Both the position numbers and the translations under genes were made by a program. From Lysinibacillus sp. FJAT-14745 (GTDB taxonomy: Bacteria; Bacillota; Bacilli; Bacillales_A; Planococcaceae), in the NCBI RefSeq assembly GCF_001275675.1, contig NZ_LITM01000002.1, forward strand, positions 316,301-365,409: 49,109 nt of DNA, in the 5' to 3' direction. Shown piece by piece: positions 34,734-43,880 of the stretch. Below the pieces are notes generated by a model. The model was not told the origin of the DNA and did no database searches. It worked only from the letters and a program-made list of their open reading frames with translations. Position 1 is the stretch's first letter, and every line of letters starts with the position of its first letter.

Positions 34734-34837
34734 CAGCAGATGCCTAGGTTTTATTATAGGCAGTTTTCAAATTTTCAGAAAATTAACAATAAACATCTTT
34801 TATTCATCTGAACAGTTGTAGTATTATAAACACAAAG

Positions 34838-34848
34838 TCATCAGATGA
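34838..34848. promoter_or_regulatory. LutR operator upstream of lutA
   Basis: TCATCAGATGA fits the TCATC-N1-GATGA site reported for B. subtilis LutR, and is extended here to the 13-bp palindrome GTCATCAGATGAC. It lies 52 bases before lutA, just after TATTAT at 34821-34826, a place suited to repression. A weaker palindrome TTCATCTGAA is at 34803-34812. Confidence 0.7.
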
Positions 34849-34899
34849 CCTGTTGATTAGTTATTTGAGGAGTAATAGAGACAAAAAGGAGCGATGATC

Positions 34900-35613
34900 A
34901 TGAAAGTAACACTTTTTGCGACTTGTTTAGTTGATATGTTTCAAGGTGATGTAGGAAAAGCTGTTGTCGAAGTTCTGGAAAGGCTCGGCTGTGACCTAGA
35001 CTTTCCAGAAAATCAGATTTGCTGTGGACAGCCCGCCTATAATAGTGGCTATGTAAAAGACTCTAAAAACGCCATGAAAAAAATGATCACAGCCTTTGAA
35101 CATGCTGAATATGTCGTCTCCCCTTCTGGTTCCTGTGCTTTTATGTTTAAGGAATACCCAGAAGTGTTTAAGGGAGATTCTGTTTGGGAGCCGAAAGCGC
35201 AAGCATTAGCAGATAAAACATATGAGTTTACAGAATTTATTGTTAATGTATTAAAGGTCGAGGATGTAGGTGCTCGTTTAGAGGGTAAAGCTACTTATCA
35301 TACCTCCTGTCATATGACACGCCTGCTCGGTGTTACGGAAGCACCGTTTAAACTATTAAATCATGTTAAAGGATTACAGTATGTAGAACTTCCAGGGAAA
35401 GAACGATGCTGTGGATTTGGTGGAACATTTTCGGTAAAAATGGGCGATATCTCAGGAGAAATGGTCAATGAAAAAGTACATGATGTTGAAGAAACAGGGG
35501 CAGACATTCTAATCGGTGCTGACGCTGGCTGCTTAATCAATATTGGTGGCCGAATTAATCGACAAGGAAAGCCTATTAGAGTCATGCATATTGCAGAAGT
35601 ATTAAACAGCTGA
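34900..35613 (+). CDS. lutA: L-lactate oxidation protein LutA (Fe-S oxidoreductase)
   Basis: 237-aa CCG-domain protein. It has two Cys-rich CCG motifs, [12 protein letters not shown] and [13 protein letters not shown], each with an upstream partner Cys ([20 protein letters not shown]), that bind iron-sulfur or a non-cubane cluster. With LutB and LutC it oxidises L-lactate to pyruvate. The frame opens with ATG 34894, but AGGAG spacing favours ATG 34900, giving the [10 protein letters not shown] start. It is separated from lutB by a 173-base gap filled by a structured repeat. Confidence 0.92.
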   Translation: MKVTLFATCLVDMFQGDVGKAVVEVLERLGCDLDFPENQICCGQPAYNSGYVKDSKNAMKKMITAFEHAEYVVSPSGSCAFMFKEYPEVFKGDSVWEPKAQALADKTYEFTEFIVNVLKVEDVGARLEGKATYHTSCHMTRLLGVTEAPFKLLNHVKGLQYVELPGKERCCGFGGTFSVKMGDISGEMVNEKVHDVEETGADILIGADAGCLINIGGRINRQGKPIRVMHIAEVLNS

Positions 35614-35615
35614 TC

Positions 35616-35773
35616 AATTATGCCTCGGCATAATTGCGTCCAGAATCGGCTTTGTGCTTAGGCCTGCGTGATGCAGGTCAGTTAGCCGTTATCGCATGGA
35701 TGCGATGATTTTAGGCTAACATCCTATGTGAACTCCTTGCCGATTCCGTGGCACCCGCTGAAAGAAGTTAAAA
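35616..35773 (+). repeat. Structured interspersed repeat, copy A (long form), inside the lut operon
   Basis: Begins AATTATGCC-TC-GGCATAATT, then GAATCGGC...GCCGATTC as an outer stem. Inside it are CCTGC/GCAGG, GTTAGCC/GGCTAAC and ATCGCAT/ATGCGAT hairpins, and it ends GAAAGAAGTTAAA. It fills the space between lutA and the lutB ribosome site, so it must be part of the lut mRNA. Confidence 0.82.
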
Positions 35774-35786
35774 GGGGGTAACAGAA

Positions 35787-37214
35787 ATGTCAATGAAAAC
35801 AAGTGGTGAAGACTTTAAACATCGATTAGCGAAAGAATTAGAAAATACCTTTATGCGTGGAGCTGTGTCAAGCGCACAGGAACGCTTTCAAACACGTAGG
35901 CTAAAACAAGCTGATGAGCTAGGACATTGGGAAGAATGGCGATTACACGGAGAGGAAATCCGAAAGCATGTGCTTGCCAATTTAGATTATTACTTATATC
36001 AGCTGAGTGAAAATGTCTCTAAAAGAGGTGGACATGTTTACTTTGCGCAAACTGCAAAAGAAGCTACAGACTATATTCAAAGTATCGCAAAAAAGAAAAA
36101 TGCTACTAAAATTGTGAAATCGAAATCCATGGTCACGGAGGAAATTAATTTAAACGCCGCTTTAGAACAGCTAGGGTGTGAAGTCATCGAAACAGATCTT
36201 GGTGAATACATTTTACAAGTAGACGATCACGAACCACCTTCTCATATTGTTGTTCCAGCTTTGCATAAAAATAAGGAGCAGATTCGAGACGTTTTTAAAG
36301 AAAAGCACGGCTATGAGAACACAGAAAAACCTGAAGAGCTAGCCCTTTATGTACGTGAAAAATTAAGGAATGAATATTTAACAGCAGATATTGGCATTAC
36401 AGGCTGTAACTTTGCTATTGCAGAAAGCGGCTCGATTACACTCGTTACAAATGAAGGGAACGCAGATTTAGTAACAGCTTTGCCTAAAACACAAATTACC
36501 GTAATGGGAATGGAAAGAATCGTTCCCTCCTTTGAAGAGATGGAAGTGCTAGTAAGTCTATTAACAAGAAGCGCTGTCGGGCAAAAGCTAACAAGCTATA
36601 TTACAACATTAACAGGGATCAAAGATGAAGGTGACACTGATGGACCAGAGGAATTCCATTTAGTAATCGTTGATAATGGACGCTCGGACATTCTAGGCAG
36701 TGAATTCCAGCCTATTTTACAATGTATTCGCTGTGCAGCCTGTGTCAACGTCTGTCCTGTTTATCGTCATATTGGCGGGCATACGTACGGCTCTATCTAT
36801 TCAGGTCCAGTAGGTATCGTCCTTTCACCATTATTAGGAGGCTATAATGATTTTAAGGAGCTTCCGTATGCTTCCACATTATGTGGAGCTTGTACCGATG
36901 CTTGTCCTGTCAAAATTCCGTTACATCAGCTTATTCTTAGACATCGCCAAGTAATCGTTGAAAACGAAGGAAAAGCTCCTATATCGGAAAAGTTATTAAT
37001 GAAGGCCTTTGGTTTAGGTGCTTCCTCCCCTACCTTATATAAAATGGCGACTAAAATGGCATCACCAGCAATGTCTCCATTTACTAAAGACCATAAAATA
37101 TCAAATGGCCCGGGTCCACTAAAAGCATGGACGGAAGCAAGAGATTTTCCTGCTCCAAATAAAGATAGTTTCCGTGACTGGTTTAAACACCGTGAAAAAG
37201 GAGGCGAGGAATAA
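35787..37214 (+). CDS. lutB: L-lactate oxidation iron-sulfur protein LutB
   Basis: 475-aa protein with an N-terminal LUD domain (about 60-290) and two C-terminal 4Fe-4S motifs: C313[10 protein letters not shown]323-P and C366-GAC-TDAC-P. It is the electron-transfer subunit of the Lut lactate-oxidising system. AAGGGGG precedes ATG 35787. The stop overlaps the lutC start by one base (TAATG). Full length. Confidence 0.93.
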   Translation: MSMKTSGEDFKHRLAKELENTFMRGAVSSAQERFQTRRLKQADELGHWEEWRLHGEEIRKHVLANLDYYLYQLSENVSKRGGHVYFAQTAKEATDYIQSIAKKKNATKIVKSKSMVTEEINLNAALEQLGCEVIETDLGEYILQVDDHEPPSHIVVPALHKNKEQIRDVFKEKHGYENTEKPEELALYVREKLRNEYLTADIGITGCNFAIAESGSITLVTNEGNADLVTALPKTQITVMGMERIVPSFEEMEVLVSLLTRSAVGQKLTSYITTLTGIKDEGDTDGPEEFHLVIVDNGRSDILGSEFQPILQCIRCAACVNVCPVYRHIGGHTYGSIYSGPVGIVLSPLLGGYNDFKELPYASTLCGACTDACPVKIPLHQLILRHRQVIVENEGKAPISEKLLMKAFGLGASSPTLYKMATKMASPAMSPFTKDHKISNGPGPLKAWTEARDFPAPNKDSFRDWFKHREKGGEE

Positions 37215-37930
37215 TGACAGGTATCATCGAAAATAGAGATGCATTTTTATCAAAAATTGCGCAACAGCTTGGGCATACCCCAAAAACAGAACTTACACGA
37301 CCAACGTGGCAATATCAACCACAAGATCGAGTCCTAAAAGGTGCTACAAAAGATGAATTAGTAAAGGTTTTAGTTGAACAATGCAAAAATATTCAAACGG
37401 AAATTGTCATTACAAATACAGCTAATCTTCCTGTAGATTTACAAAAAGTAGTTGAAAATTATGGTGGTCAATCTGTTATAACATGGAAAGACGAGCGTTT
37501 TCAAAGCTACGACCTATCATCTTTGATGACCGAGCAATGGCCACGAGAAAGTATTCAGCTATACGAATGGGACTCGGAGCAGCCAGAGGAAAATATTCGT
37601 CAGGCTGAAAAAGCTAATATTGGCATTACAATTAGTGAAATAACGTTAGCAGAATCAGGAACTGCTGTACTTTTTAGTGAAAAGGATAAAGGTAGATCGG
37701 TTAGCTTTTTACCAGAGAAGTCTATTATTTTAATTCCTAAAAGTACCATCGTTCCACGAATGACACAAGCAGCCCGCTTCATTAGCGAAAAAGTTAGAAA
37801 TGGCGAGCAAATTGCTTCCTGCATCAACTTTATCACAGGACCAAGTAATTCGGCAGATATCGAAATGATTCTTATTGTTGGTGTACACGGACCAATTAAA
37901 GCTACTTATATTGTGATTGAGGATCAGTAA
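37214..37930 (+). CDS. lutC: L-lactate oxidation protein LutC (LUD domain)
   Basis: 238-aa LUD-domain protein with the family core NIGITISEITLAESGTAVLFSEKD and the SFLPEKSIILIPKSTIVPRM strand. It lacks Fe-S motifs. Third gene of lutABC, translated in overlap with lutB. LutC is needed with LutA and LutB for growth on L-lactate in B. subtilis; its exact chemistry is unclear. A strong terminator follows. No lactate permease (lutP) gene is in the window. Confidence 0.92.
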   Translation: MTGIIENRDAFLSKIAQQLGHTPKTELTRPTWQYQPQDRVLKGATKDELVKVLVEQCKNIQTEIVITNTANLPVDLQKVVENYGGQSVITWKDERFQSYDLSSLMTEQWPRESIQLYEWDSEQPEENIRQAEKANIGITISEITLAESGTAVLFSEKDKGRSVSFLPEKSIILIPKSTIVPRMTQAARFISEKVRNGEQIASCINFITGPSNSADIEMILIVGVHGPIKATYIVIEDQ

Positions 37931-37938
37931 AACCAATC

Positions 37939-37978
37939 AACCAGGCATACTTCAACATTGAAGAAATGCCTGGTTTTG
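37939..37978 (+). terminator. Terminator of the lut operon
   Basis: AACCAGGCAT and ATGCCTGGTT pair around a 17-base loop that itself contains TTCAACATTGAA, followed by TTG TAT. Confidence 0.85.
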
Positions 37979-38090
37979 TATGTTGCTATAAAATCTAGTT
38001 GATGGATGGTTACGAATCGCCGATAAAACTGCTTTTATCGCTGATAAACCTCATAAATACGGTTTCCACCTTTATCTTCAAAGACAGACA

Positions 38091-39377
38091 TTAATTTGTT
38101 ACACTCTCAGTTACTATCTTTCGTTCATAAAACTCTGGATGAGCTTCTTTTAATATAGATGCCCGTAGCAAGACTAGTGAGAGCGTAATAATAATTGCAC
38201 TTGTTACCGGCAAAATAACAATCGCTGGTAATGTATCGTATAACATGCCATAAACCATCATACCAATTGGCATCATCGACATAGCCATCGTTTCCATTAG
38301 CCCAAAGACACGCCCACGGTATTCTTCGGTAATATTTTTTTGCATATACACCCCGATTGGCATATTAATACCCATTTCAAAAATAGAGAAAATAAAATAA
38401 ATGATAAGGTAAAAGATAATAATTGCTACATATGAAAAATTCGTTATTAATGGAATCACCGCTAGCCCAACACTACCAGCCAATAGTAGTAAGCTAATTT
38501 TTGAGAAACGTAGTGGTGCCTTCACCTCTGATCTTGTCGCAAAATAAAGGGAAGCCGCTAGCATACCCGCTGCACCCGAAGCCTCAATAAAGCCAAAATG
38601 CGTGGACTTTACTTTGAGCAATTCAATAATAATATACGTTCCTCCAACAGCGATTGCTGAGAAGAATAAGTTAATCCATAAGGCAACCCACATAATCGTT
38701 TTAATGACTTTTTGTTGTTTTATATAATGAAAGCCACCCTTAAGCCCTTCCCACATTTTTTCTTTTTTCACGTCTTCCCCTCTTGTACTATAGAGGTTAA
38801 AATTCATCGTTGCTTCTAAGCAAAAGGCAATGGCATAAGCCACCATATTGACCATTAGAAATGCGTCCATCTCAAAGAAGCCGTACATCATTCCCCCAAT
38901 TACTGGTCCCCCGATCATAGCTACAGACGTCGACAATTGGTTAAATGACATGGCACGCTGTAAACGCTCTGGGTTAACAAGCGTTGCAATCGCAGATGAA
39001 AACGTTACCCCAGAAAAAGCTGAGCAAATTGTATTGAACACAGTAGCCGTATAAACCGCATACACCGATAAGCCTACCGTTTCTGTGTAAAGCAATAAGC
39101 CCCCTACTGTCAAAATGGTACCAGCTTGTGCAAGTAGAATTGTACGCTTTTTCGAAAAATTATCAGCCACATAACCTGCTAATGGAGCTACAAGTGCACG
39201 TGGTAACACAGAACAAATCATATTCGTTGCAAAGCTCATCGCCGAACCTGTCATAGCTAAAATATACAAACTAATTCCAAACGCCATCACATGAGATCCT
39301 AACATGGCAATCATTTTACTGGCTGTAAATGTCCATAAATGATACGTCGCCTTTTTATATTTTTGCTCTTCATTCAT
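38091..39377 (-). CDS. MFS transporter, probable drug or metabolite exporter
   Basis: 428-aa major facilitator with 12 membrane helices. The motif A loop GYVADNFSKKRTILL lies between helices 2 and 3 and the EEYRGRVFGLMETMAMS segment is in the middle of the second half; this is the macrolide-efflux-like MFS_3 group. GGAGGGG before ATG 39377 sets the start (the frame opens at 39392). It is divergent from an XRE/TPR regulator with two palindromic operators in between, the usual layout of a regulated efflux gene. A repeat of about 195 bp lies in its 5' leader. Substrate unknown. Confidence 0.85.
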   Translation of the reverse strand: MNEEQKYKKATYHLWTFTASKMIAMLGSHVMAFGISLYILAMTGSAMSFATNMICSVLPRALVAPLAGYVADNFSKKRTILLAQAGTILTVGGLLLYTETVGLSVYAVYTATVFNTICSAFSGVTFSSAIATLVNPERLQRAMSFNQLSTSVAMIGGPVIGGMMYGFFEMDAFLMVNMVAYAIAFCLEATMNFNLYSTRGEDVKKEKMWEGLKGGFHYIKQQKVIKTIMWVALWINLFFSAIAVGGTYIIIELLKVKSTHFGFIEASGAAGMLAASLYFATRSEVKAPLRFSKISLLLLAGSVGLAVIPLITNFSYVAIIIFYLIIYFIFSIFEMGINMPIGVYMQKNITEEYRGRVFGLMETMAMSMMPIGMMVYGMLYDTLPAIVILPVTSAIIITLSLVLLRASILKEAHPEFYERKIVTESVTN

Positions 39378-39407
39378 CCAAAACCCCTCCATTTTTTAAT
39401 CAGAATC

Positions 39408-39603
39408 AATTATGCCTCGGCATAATTGCGTCCGGAATCGGCTTTGTGCTAAGGCCTGCATGATGCAGGTCAGTTAGCCGTTATCGCATGGATGCGATGG
39501 TTTTAGGCTAACATCCTCTAAGATCCCCTTTCTGATTCCATGACATCCGCCGGAGGCTTTAACTTTTTTAGCGGGTGTCCAAACACCCGCTAAAAAAGTT
39601 AAA
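39408..39603 (+). repeat. Structured interspersed repeat, copy B (long form)
   Basis: The most complete copy. It has an AATTATGCC/GGCATAATT hairpin, CCTGCATGATGCAGG, GTTAGCC/GGCTAAC enclosing ATCGCAT/ATGCGAT, then ATCCGCCGG. A strong terminal hairpin pairs AACTTTTTTAGCGGGTGT with ACACCCGCTAAAAAAGTT. It ends 3 bases before the first regulator operator. Confidence 0.85.
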
Positions 39604-39605
39604 AA

Positions 39606-39677
39606 GTTTAATTTAATTAAACAAAATATAACACAGCTCTCCCTTTCCACGCAAGAAAAAGTTTAATATAATTAAAC
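39606..39677. promoter_or_regulatory. Two 17-bp palindromic operators for the XRE/TPR regulator
   Basis: GTTTAATTTAATTAAAC (39606-39622) and GTTTAATATAATTAAAC (39661-39677) are palindromes that differ at one central base. They sit 55 bp apart, about five helical turns, in the divergent region. The second overlaps a TATAAT that could be the -10 of the regulator gene. Spacing and symmetry suggest binding by two dimers on one DNA face. Confidence 0.75.
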
Positions 39678-39708
39678 AAAGGGCATGTTTAAAAAAGGAG
39701 GCGAGGCA

Positions 39709-40962
39709 ATGAACTCTTTAGGCACACGAATTCGCAAATTAAGGAAGGAACAAAAATTAACATTAGAGGCACTTGCCGGTGATCGTCTAACAAAAGGTAT
39801 GTTAAGTCAAATTGAAAATGATAAGGCCAAGCCTTCGATGGAAAGTCTTGATTATATAGCGGAACGTTTAGGAGTAAAAGCAAGTGAATTACTTGAACAA
39901 GTAACCCCCTCTTCGCTACGTCATCTTTTAGAGCAGGCAGAAATTTTGTTTGCGGAATTAAAACTTGGTGATACAGATAATGTGCAGCAAATCATAGAAA
40001 TGATTAAGCCTTATGTAGAAGAGTTTCCGCTTAGTTATGAAGCAGGTCGTTTACTCTATATATACGCTGCAGCACAATATTATGCGGGATTAACGACATG
40101 GGAGTCACCACTTCAACAGGCACGCTTTATGTTTAAAGAAATTAATTTACTAAGTCATTGGTTTGAAACCTATATATTACAGTTGGGTATATTAGCAGAA
40201 AATCGAAAATACAAAATAGCTTATTCCTGTATTTCACAGGCGAAAGAAGAAGCAGGACAGGAAAATTACCAGTTAGATTCGCGAGATGATGTGAAAATGG
40301 CTTATTATATTAGCATTTTTCAGGTAGCAGTTGGTGAACTTGAAGGAGGTAAACAGCTCATTAATGAAACCATTACCAATGCACATAAAAATCAATTCTA
40401 CTCTTATATAGATGATATGTATCGTATTGGGGCATTTTGCGCCATGATTGACCATGATTTCGAGCAAGTAGAGCATATGCTGAAGAAACTAGAGCAGTAT
40501 CGGGTTTTTGCCGAACAAGTGGATGTTGACGCTTTTATTTTCGGATTACGTGCGCATTATTATAACAGTTACACTCACGATTATCAGATGGCATTAGAGG
40601 AAATAGAACGTTATGGCGCACTTATGCATGAGGAAGGTTCGATTAAACTAGATAAAAATTTTTACTATTCAGAAAAAGGGAAATCCTTATATTTGCTAGG
40701 TCAATATGAAGAAGCTAAGGAAGCATTTGAACATTTTACAAGCGTTCCTCCCTTCATCTTACATCCATTTGACATATTAAGTTTAAATGAGTGCTTTTCC
40801 TATAAAGCTCTTTGTTATGCACATTTCGGTGAGTTAACAACTGCCTATGAAATCGCCAAAATGGCTTATATGGATTCACAGGATTTAATTGATCTACCTT
40901 ACAAACAAAAAATTGAGGAAACATATTATTCAATTAAAGCGCAAATTAATTCGGCTCGATAA
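39709..40962 (+). CDS. XRE-family regulator with TPR-like C-terminal domain
   Basis: 417-aa protein. A helix-turn-helix of the Cro/C1 type lies at residues 4-60 (TRIRKLRKEQKLTLEALA; GMLSQIENDKAKPSMESL). The rest is a long array of TPR-like helices (about 70-415), seen in KLYLLGQYEEAKEAFEHF-type units. This is the build of RRNPP-like or GlcNAc-type XRE-TPR regulators, where the TPR part binds a peptide or small ligand. No signal-peptide gene is visible next to it. GGAGGCGAGG sets ATG 39709. Likely controls itself and the divergent exporter through the twin palindromes. Confidence 0.8.
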   Translation: MNSLGTRIRKLRKEQKLTLEALAGDRLTKGMLSQIENDKAKPSMESLDYIAERLGVKASELLEQVTPSSLRHLLEQAEILFAELKLGDTDNVQQIIEMIKPYVEEFPLSYEAGRLLYIYAAAQYYAGLTTWESPLQQARFMFKEINLLSHWFETYILQLGILAENRKYKIAYSCISQAKEEAGQENYQLDSRDDVKMAYYISIFQVAVGELEGGKQLINETITNAHKNQFYSYIDDMYRIGAFCAMIDHDFEQVEHMLKKLEQYRVFAEQVDVDAFIFGLRAHYYNSYTHDYQMALEEIERYGALMHEEGSIKLDKNFYYSEKGKSLYLLGQYEEAKEAFEHFTSVPPFILHPFDILSLNECFSYKALCYAHFGELTTAYEIAKMAYMDSQDLIDLPYKQKIEETYYSIKAQINSAR

Positions 40963-40965
40963 ATA

Positions 40966-41005
40966 AAAGGGATTGCACATAAATTTTAAATGTGCAATCC
41001 CTTTC
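40966..41005. terminator. Bidirectional terminator
   Basis: Perfect 15-bp stem AAAGGGATTGCACAT / ATGTGCAATCCCTTT around a 9-base AT loop, between the convergent XRE/TPR and MutS2-like genes. Confidence 0.9.
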
Positions 41006-41011
41006 AAACTT

Positions 41012-42916
41012 TTAGCTCGGTTTATCTCTCTTCATTTCTTTCTGAATCTTGCGAAGGGCTTTTTTCGAACCGCGCTCTAGATCATGCTGAAGCTTTCGTT
41101 CTTTATAATCCACAAACAATGTCTCTACATCATATCCTTCTGGGTATAATTCTGTTGCCGGTAGCTCTAATGCCAGTCGCTTAACATTTACCTTTATGAA
41201 TTCTCTCTCATAGAACACGACAACATTATAGAAATTATCCATTTCTTGATAAACGATTCCAACGTCATCATGATCTAACAGCTTCACACGGTCGCCTTTT
41301 TTAAAGTCAACCTTTACTTTGGTTCTTTCTTGCTCAATCTTAGGCTTCCTGATTTTATTGTCATTTACTCGTTCTAAATGATATTCTTTATTGTCAATAT
41401 AGCTCTTGGCTCTTTGTAATACTGTTTCACGTATATTCATTTTCTTAGAAATCCATAGGGCGTTACTGTCTCCAGATGTTCCGATCACTAATTTATACAA
41501 AGGTTCTAATGTTTCACTATTAAAACGCATAGCCGCATTCATAAAATCACTATGCATTTCAGAGAAACGCTTAATTTCTCCATAGTGAGTAGTTGCCACT
41601 GTCATACAGCCCATTTGATAGAACTCTTCTAGAATGGAAATCGCCAGTGCTGCTCCTTCATTTGGCTCTGTACCACTTCCTATTTCATCAAATAGCAAAA
41701 GCGTATTATTATTGGCTACCCTCATAATATCCGAGAGATTTTTCATATGGGATGAAAACGTACTAAGTGCATTTTCAATACTTTGATTGTCACCAATGTC
41801 AACAAAGATATGATCAAATACGGCTATTTCAGTACCTTTATCAGCAACAATATGGAAGCCCGACATAGTAGCCAATGTTAATAAGCCAATGGTTTTTAGG
41901 ACAACGGTTTTACCACCAGCATTCGGTCCTGTAATGATTAAGCTGCGATAGTCTTTACCAATTTCAAAATGAAGTGGCACTGCCTTCCCTGTTAACAGTG
42001 GATGCTTACAATTAACGAGCTTAATATAGCCATAATCATTTAAGCTCGGTTCTACGCCTCCAACATGCTTGCTAAACTTAGCTTTGGCAAACACCATATC
42101 ATACTGGCTAATTAACTCCATGTTAATATTGATTTCACGAATATTTTCCATCAGTAATCCTGATAAAGTCGCTAAAATCTGATATTCCTCCACCGCTTCC
42201 TCTGCCTTCAAAGTGGCTAATTCCACATTTAATTTAGCGACAGTACTTGGCTCCATAAAGACCGTTGCACCTTTTGATGAAATTTCTACTACCGTCCCTT
42301 GCACATGATTTTTATAAGAAGCCTTAATGGGAATCGTGTAGCGATCATCCTTTTTACTTACAAAAAATTCCTGGATATATGTTTTATTTGCACTATTATT
42401 TAAAAATTTAGTTAGGCGGTCTTTAATTTTTTCCTCTGTTGTTTCAATATGAATTCGAATACGCTTTAACTCTCTACTAGCAGCAGAATCAACACGATTT
42501 GCTTTAATCGCAAAGTTAATTTCCTCTTCCACACTTTTAAACTCAGACATCGAATTAGCATAAGATGCAAGTACTGGCGCAAAAAATTCCTTTTCCAGCA
42601 TAAATTTTTTTATTTTTCTACAGCCTCTTAAAAAGTCTGAGATGCTAATCAGTTCACTAAGTTCTAAAATAATGCCCTTTTCAAGTTTTTTTATCGTATT
42701 GTCAATATTCGATACCCCTAAAAACGGGATATGACCTTCCGCATCTAAAATTGCTCGTGCCTCAGTCGTTTCATGCAAACGATTTTTAACAACTGTCAAA
42801 TTTGAGCTCGGCGTTAATTTATCTAATAACTGTTTCCCTAACCCACTGACACAGTATGATTTAACGATTTCCTTCAATTCATTGTATTGTAACTTCTCAA
42901 AAGTAGTATGATTCAT
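41012..42916 (-). CDS. MutS2 paralogue without the Smr nuclease domain
   Basis: 634-aa ATPase. The N-terminal core and clamp helices (about 1-290) match MutS2 (LQYNELKEIVKSYC start; the VQGTVVEISSKGATVFMEPS clamp). The MutS ATPase follows, with Walker A GPNAGGKT (330-337), Walker B LLLFDEIGSGT (406-416) and the TTHYGEIKRF switch. A KOW-like strand set (about 545-590) and a charged tail end the protein. Canonical MutS2 is about 785 aa with a C-terminal Smr domain, absent here. MutS2 of B. subtilis acts on collided ribosomes; a paralogue lacking Smr may separate ribosomes without nuclease action or do something else. Single-gene unit behind a 350-base leader with repeat copy C. Confidence 0.85.
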   Translation of the reverse strand: MNHTTFEKLQYNELKEIVKSYCVSGLGKQLLDKLTPSSNLTVVKNRLHETTEARAILDAEGHIPFLGVSNIDNTIKKLEKGIILELSELISISDFLRGCRKIKKFMLEKEFFAPVLASYANSMSEFKSVEEEINFAIKANRVDSAASRELKRIRIHIETTEEKIKDRLTKFLNNSANKTYIQEFFVSKKDDRYTIPIKASYKNHVQGTVVEISSKGATVFMEPSTVAKLNVELATLKAEEAVEEYQILATLSGLLMENIREININMELISQYDMVFAKAKFSKHVGGVEPSLNDYGYIKLVNCKHPLLTGKAVPLHFEIGKDYRSLIITGPNAGGKTVVLKTIGLLTLATMSGFHIVADKGTEIAVFDHIFVDIGDNQSIENALSTFSSHMKNLSDIMRVANNNTLLLFDEIGSGTEPNEGAALAISILEEFYQMGCMTVATTHYGEIKRFSEMHSDFMNAAMRFNSETLEPLYKLVIGTSGDSNALWISKKMNIRETVLQRAKSYIDNKEYHLERVNDNKIRKPKIEQERTKVKVDFKKGDRVKLLDHDDVGIVYQEMDNFYNVVVFYEREFIKVNVKRLALELPATELYPEGYDVETLFVDYKERKLQHDLERGSKKALRKIQKEMKRDKPS

Positions 42917-42953
42917 TTTAAATTCTCCTCACGATGATTTTCCAAAGTCATTC

Positions 42954-43272
42954 ATGAAGATACCTACTCATTAGATATCAATGATTTTTTATTCAAATCT
43001 ATTATGCCTCGGCATAATTGCGTCCGGAATCGGCTTTGTGCATGCACAAAGAACTCCTCTCCGATTCTGTGACATCCGCGGAGGCTTTAACTTCTTTTAT
43101 AGGGTGTTTAGACACCCTCTGAAAGAAGTAAAAAAAGACAAAAAAAGCTGTGGGAGAACCCACAACTTTTACATTACAAGGCATGTGTAAAAAGCATCGT
43201 GAAAAAGACCTCATCAACATGAAGTTTAGTCAGAGCATTACACGCTTTATAAAGTATTGTAGGTATCTTCAT
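42954..43272. repeat. Perfect 14-bp inverted repeats framing the mutS2-like leader
   Basis: ATGAAGATACCTAC (42954-42967) and GTAGGTATCTTCAT (43259-43272) are exact inverted repeats about 290 bp apart, on either side of structured repeat copy C. They could be ends of a nested element or paired regulatory sites. Neither is flanked by an obvious target duplication. Confidence 0.6.
43001..43134 (+). repeat. Structured interspersed repeat, copy C (short form)
   Basis: ATTATGCC/GGCATAAT hairpin, GGAATCGG...CCGATTC outer stem, perfect palindrome CTTTGTGCATGCACAAAG, ATCCGCGGAGG, then the AGGGTGT/ACACCCT terminal hairpin and GAAAGAAGT end. It lacks the GTTAGCC/GGCTAAC module of copies A and B. Confidence 0.82.
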
Positions 43273-43880
43273 AGGTATCGAAATAAATCCACGACTAAAT
43301 AAGGGGTGACATACTGACATAAATCCCCTGTCGTCATTAAATTTATTTCATTTAGTTGTTCCTATTTAGAACCTACCGCACTCATTAAAAGCACCTCTCA
43401 TTAATTTATAATAATCATCATTGTTATCTAATTCATTGACGTTATATTACTATATGCTGGCAAAAAAGTAAAGTTGCTTATTTTCCAATCTAGAGAGAAC
43501 TATGCAGTTTTTAATTTCCCTCTGGAATTATCGCAATATTACCAAAAGTACAAAAGAACCAAAATCTAACGGTTTCACTTACAATATTTTATATTATTAT
43601 CCATCTAACAACCTATTAATATATATTTTAGTATATAATGTAAATATAAAATATTGACTAGACAAACCACGAGAGGAGTGGAGTTTTCTCTTTATACTCT
43701 AAATTTTATAAAACGATTCCACTGCACAGCATTTACCCAAAAATCCATTTTTATCTGATGAAGGATCGAATTATTTCTCCTGTAATACATAGGGGTTTAA
43801 TCTATGAAATGTCTAATTCGTCATGGGAAAAGGATTAGTCTTACACTAACATTACGTCTTTTTCGACCTAATTATGTATA
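43273..43880. other. AT-rich intergenic region without a clear gene
   Basis: Base composition turns markedly AT-rich from about 43,400. TATATA-type sequences near 43620-43660 and a TTGACT at 43665 resemble promoter parts. A 25-codon frame at 43804-43881 (MKCLIRHGKRISLTL...) has an AGGGG site 8 bases upstream but no known similarity; it is noted only as a weak small-peptide candidate near a TPR regulator. Confidence 0.4.

Noticed and set aside
39408..39603. Riboswitch or T-box leader of the MFS gene
   Set aside because: The same sequence occurs at unrelated sites, including inside a sigma gene, and runs in the opposite sense to the MFS gene; it is a repeat.
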